Positions 15,220 to 15,816 of a stretch of DNA of 15,816 nt are shown here, in pieces. Origin of the DNA: CAZPZR01 sp964591105 (GTDB lineage Bacteria > Bacillota > Clostridia > Lachnospirales > Lachnospiraceae). The stretch is from positions 1-15,816 of the forward strand of contig CAZPZR010000042.1 in NCBI GenBank assembly GCA_964591105.1, read 5' to 3'. Position numbers and translations under genes: made by a program. Within the stretch, counting starts at the first letter, position 1, and every line of letters begins with the position of its first letter. Under the pieces are notes generated by a model. That model searched no databases. It saw only the letters and a program-made list of their open reading frames with translations, and was not told the origin of the DNA.

Positions 15220-15775
15220 ACTCAATCCCCTTTTCTTTCAATTTTTCAATGAGTATCTTCCTTCCACGTCTTGCAATCTGCCTTGCATTATCCGCTGTCA
15301 TTCCTATCATCTCGCCTATTTCCATATAAGTACGTTCCTCATAATAATGAAGATACATCACTTCCTGGCATCTTTCCGGCAGTTTCAAAATCACAGACGC
15401 TATCATATCCGATAATTCTTTTTGAAGCATGCGTGTTTCTAATTCTTGAATCTCATCTTTTAAGTCATCCAGCAGGTCGAATTCATCTGTTACCAGTTCT
15501 TTTCTACCCTGATTCTTTCTATAGATTGCAATAGCTTTATTGCGAACAATCACTAGAATATAATTCCACGCTTCTTTCGAATCCACGACTTCAATTTTAT
15601 CCAGTTTTTTCAAGACAACTTCGAACGCATCCTGTACTGCATCTTCCGCACCTTCTTTTTGTTTTAAGACACTGTATGCCACCTTGTACATTTTCTGCTC
15701 GTAGAGGTGATAAATTTTCTCAAATTTTGCTTTATTATCATCCTCTTTTATCTCATTTAAGTATAGTGTTAACAT
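15212..15775 (-). CDS. ECF-type RNA polymerase sigma factor (sigma-70 family)
   Basis: A 187-residue sigma factor with only regions 2 and 4, the ECF layout. Region 2 spans about residues 15-90, with the DAVQDAFEVVLKKLD core-binding helix at 45-59 and WNYILVIVRNKAIAIYRK for -10 recognition and melting. Region 4 spans about 121-180, with LPERCQEVMYLHYYEERTYM and a helix-turn-helix around EIGEMIGMTADNARQIARRG for -35 binding. The ATG at 15775 follows GAGGAA with good spacing. It is followed by, and overlaps, the membrane anti-sigma-like gene, and both end at a strong terminator. The nearest candidate target is the toxin operon just downstream; self-regulation is also common but the promoter is at or beyond the window edge. 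Confidence 0.93.
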   Translation of the reverse strand: MLTLYLNEIKEDDNKAKFEKIYHLYEQKMYKVAYSVLKQKEGAEDAVQDAFEVVLKKLDKIEVVDSKEAWNYILVIVRNKAIAIYRKNQGRKELVTDEFDLLDDLKDEIQELETRMLQKELSDMIASVILKLPERCQEVMYLHYYEERTYMEIGEMIGMTADNARQIARRGRKILIEKLKEKGIEYE

Positions 15776-15801
15776 CTTTCTTCCTCATTTTCCCAACTAC
15801 T

Positions 15802-15814
15802 GCTATACACTATA
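15802..15814 (-). promoter_or_regulatory. Possible -10 region upstream of the sigma gene (partial)
   Basis: The minus strand reads TATAGT then TATAGC (15814-15809 and 15807-15802), either of which could be a -10, about 30-40 bases before ATG 15775. The -35 would lie beyond the window end, so the promoter type cannot be judged. Confidence 0.25.
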
Positions 15815-15816
15815 TT

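Noticed and set aside
1..15816. Insertion sequences, integrases or attachment sites that could explain the low-GC cassette
   Set aside because: No transposase, integrase, tRNA end or terminal repeats were seen; the cassette is better explained by recombination within the Rhs core.

Overview
The window looks like chromosomal DNA of a low-to-moderate-GC Gram-positive anaerobe, most likely a gut Lachnospiraceae-type Clostridia. This is inferred from strong AGGAGG-type ribosome binding sites, sigma-A promoters with extended -10 elements, intrinsic terminators, a WapA/Rhs-type secreted giant protein, a small secreted protein resembling the DUF6147 type, and an ECF sigma/DUF4367-like pair. No rRNA, tRNA, insertion sequence or CRISPR array was seen. 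Every gene I can support lies on the minus strand, so transcription runs from high to low coordinates. No stretch over 300 bases lacks a gene.

Metabolic half (1-5180). From left to right: the 5' part of ATP-dependent PEP carboxykinase (pckA, cut by the window edge), with a clear sigma-A promoter that carries a perfect 10-bp inverted repeat over its -10 box; a compact operon leuC-leuD-thrC (isopropylmalate isomerase large and small subunits, then threonine synthase) with its own promoter and a short structured leader; and a monocistronic PHP-domain phosphoesterase gene with its own extended -10 promoter and intrinsic terminator.

Toxin half (5227-14324). A likely operon reads: small secreted DUF6147-like protein (14324-13914), a 2387-residue secreted WapA/Rhs YD-repeat protein (13899-6736), a GTG-started ankyrin-repeat protein (6713-5526) and an overlapping 99-residue protein of unknown function (5526-5227). 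The Rhs core ends at a DPSGH motif near 7284. From that point the DNA becomes clearly AT-rich, through the variable C-terminal tip and both downstream genes, as expected for an exchangeable toxin/immunity cassette joined to a conserved delivery scaffold. The tip holds a hydrophobic segment and a basic terminal domain ending in an HxH...HIW motif that I cannot assign to a named toxin family.

Regulatory end (14421-15816). An ECF-type sigma factor gene overlaps a gene for a single-pass membrane protein with the layout of an anti-sigma factor (DUF4367-like), closed by a strong intrinsic terminator. The toxin operon starts just beyond this terminator. Its promoter region lacks a good sigma-A -35 but has a TGTCACGTTTT element reminiscent of ECF -35 sites, so control of the toxin operon by this sigma factor is a testable inference.

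Several start codons were set from Shine-Dalgarno spacing rather than the longest open frame (thrC, PHP gene, Rhs gene, DUF6147-like gene, anti-sigma gene).
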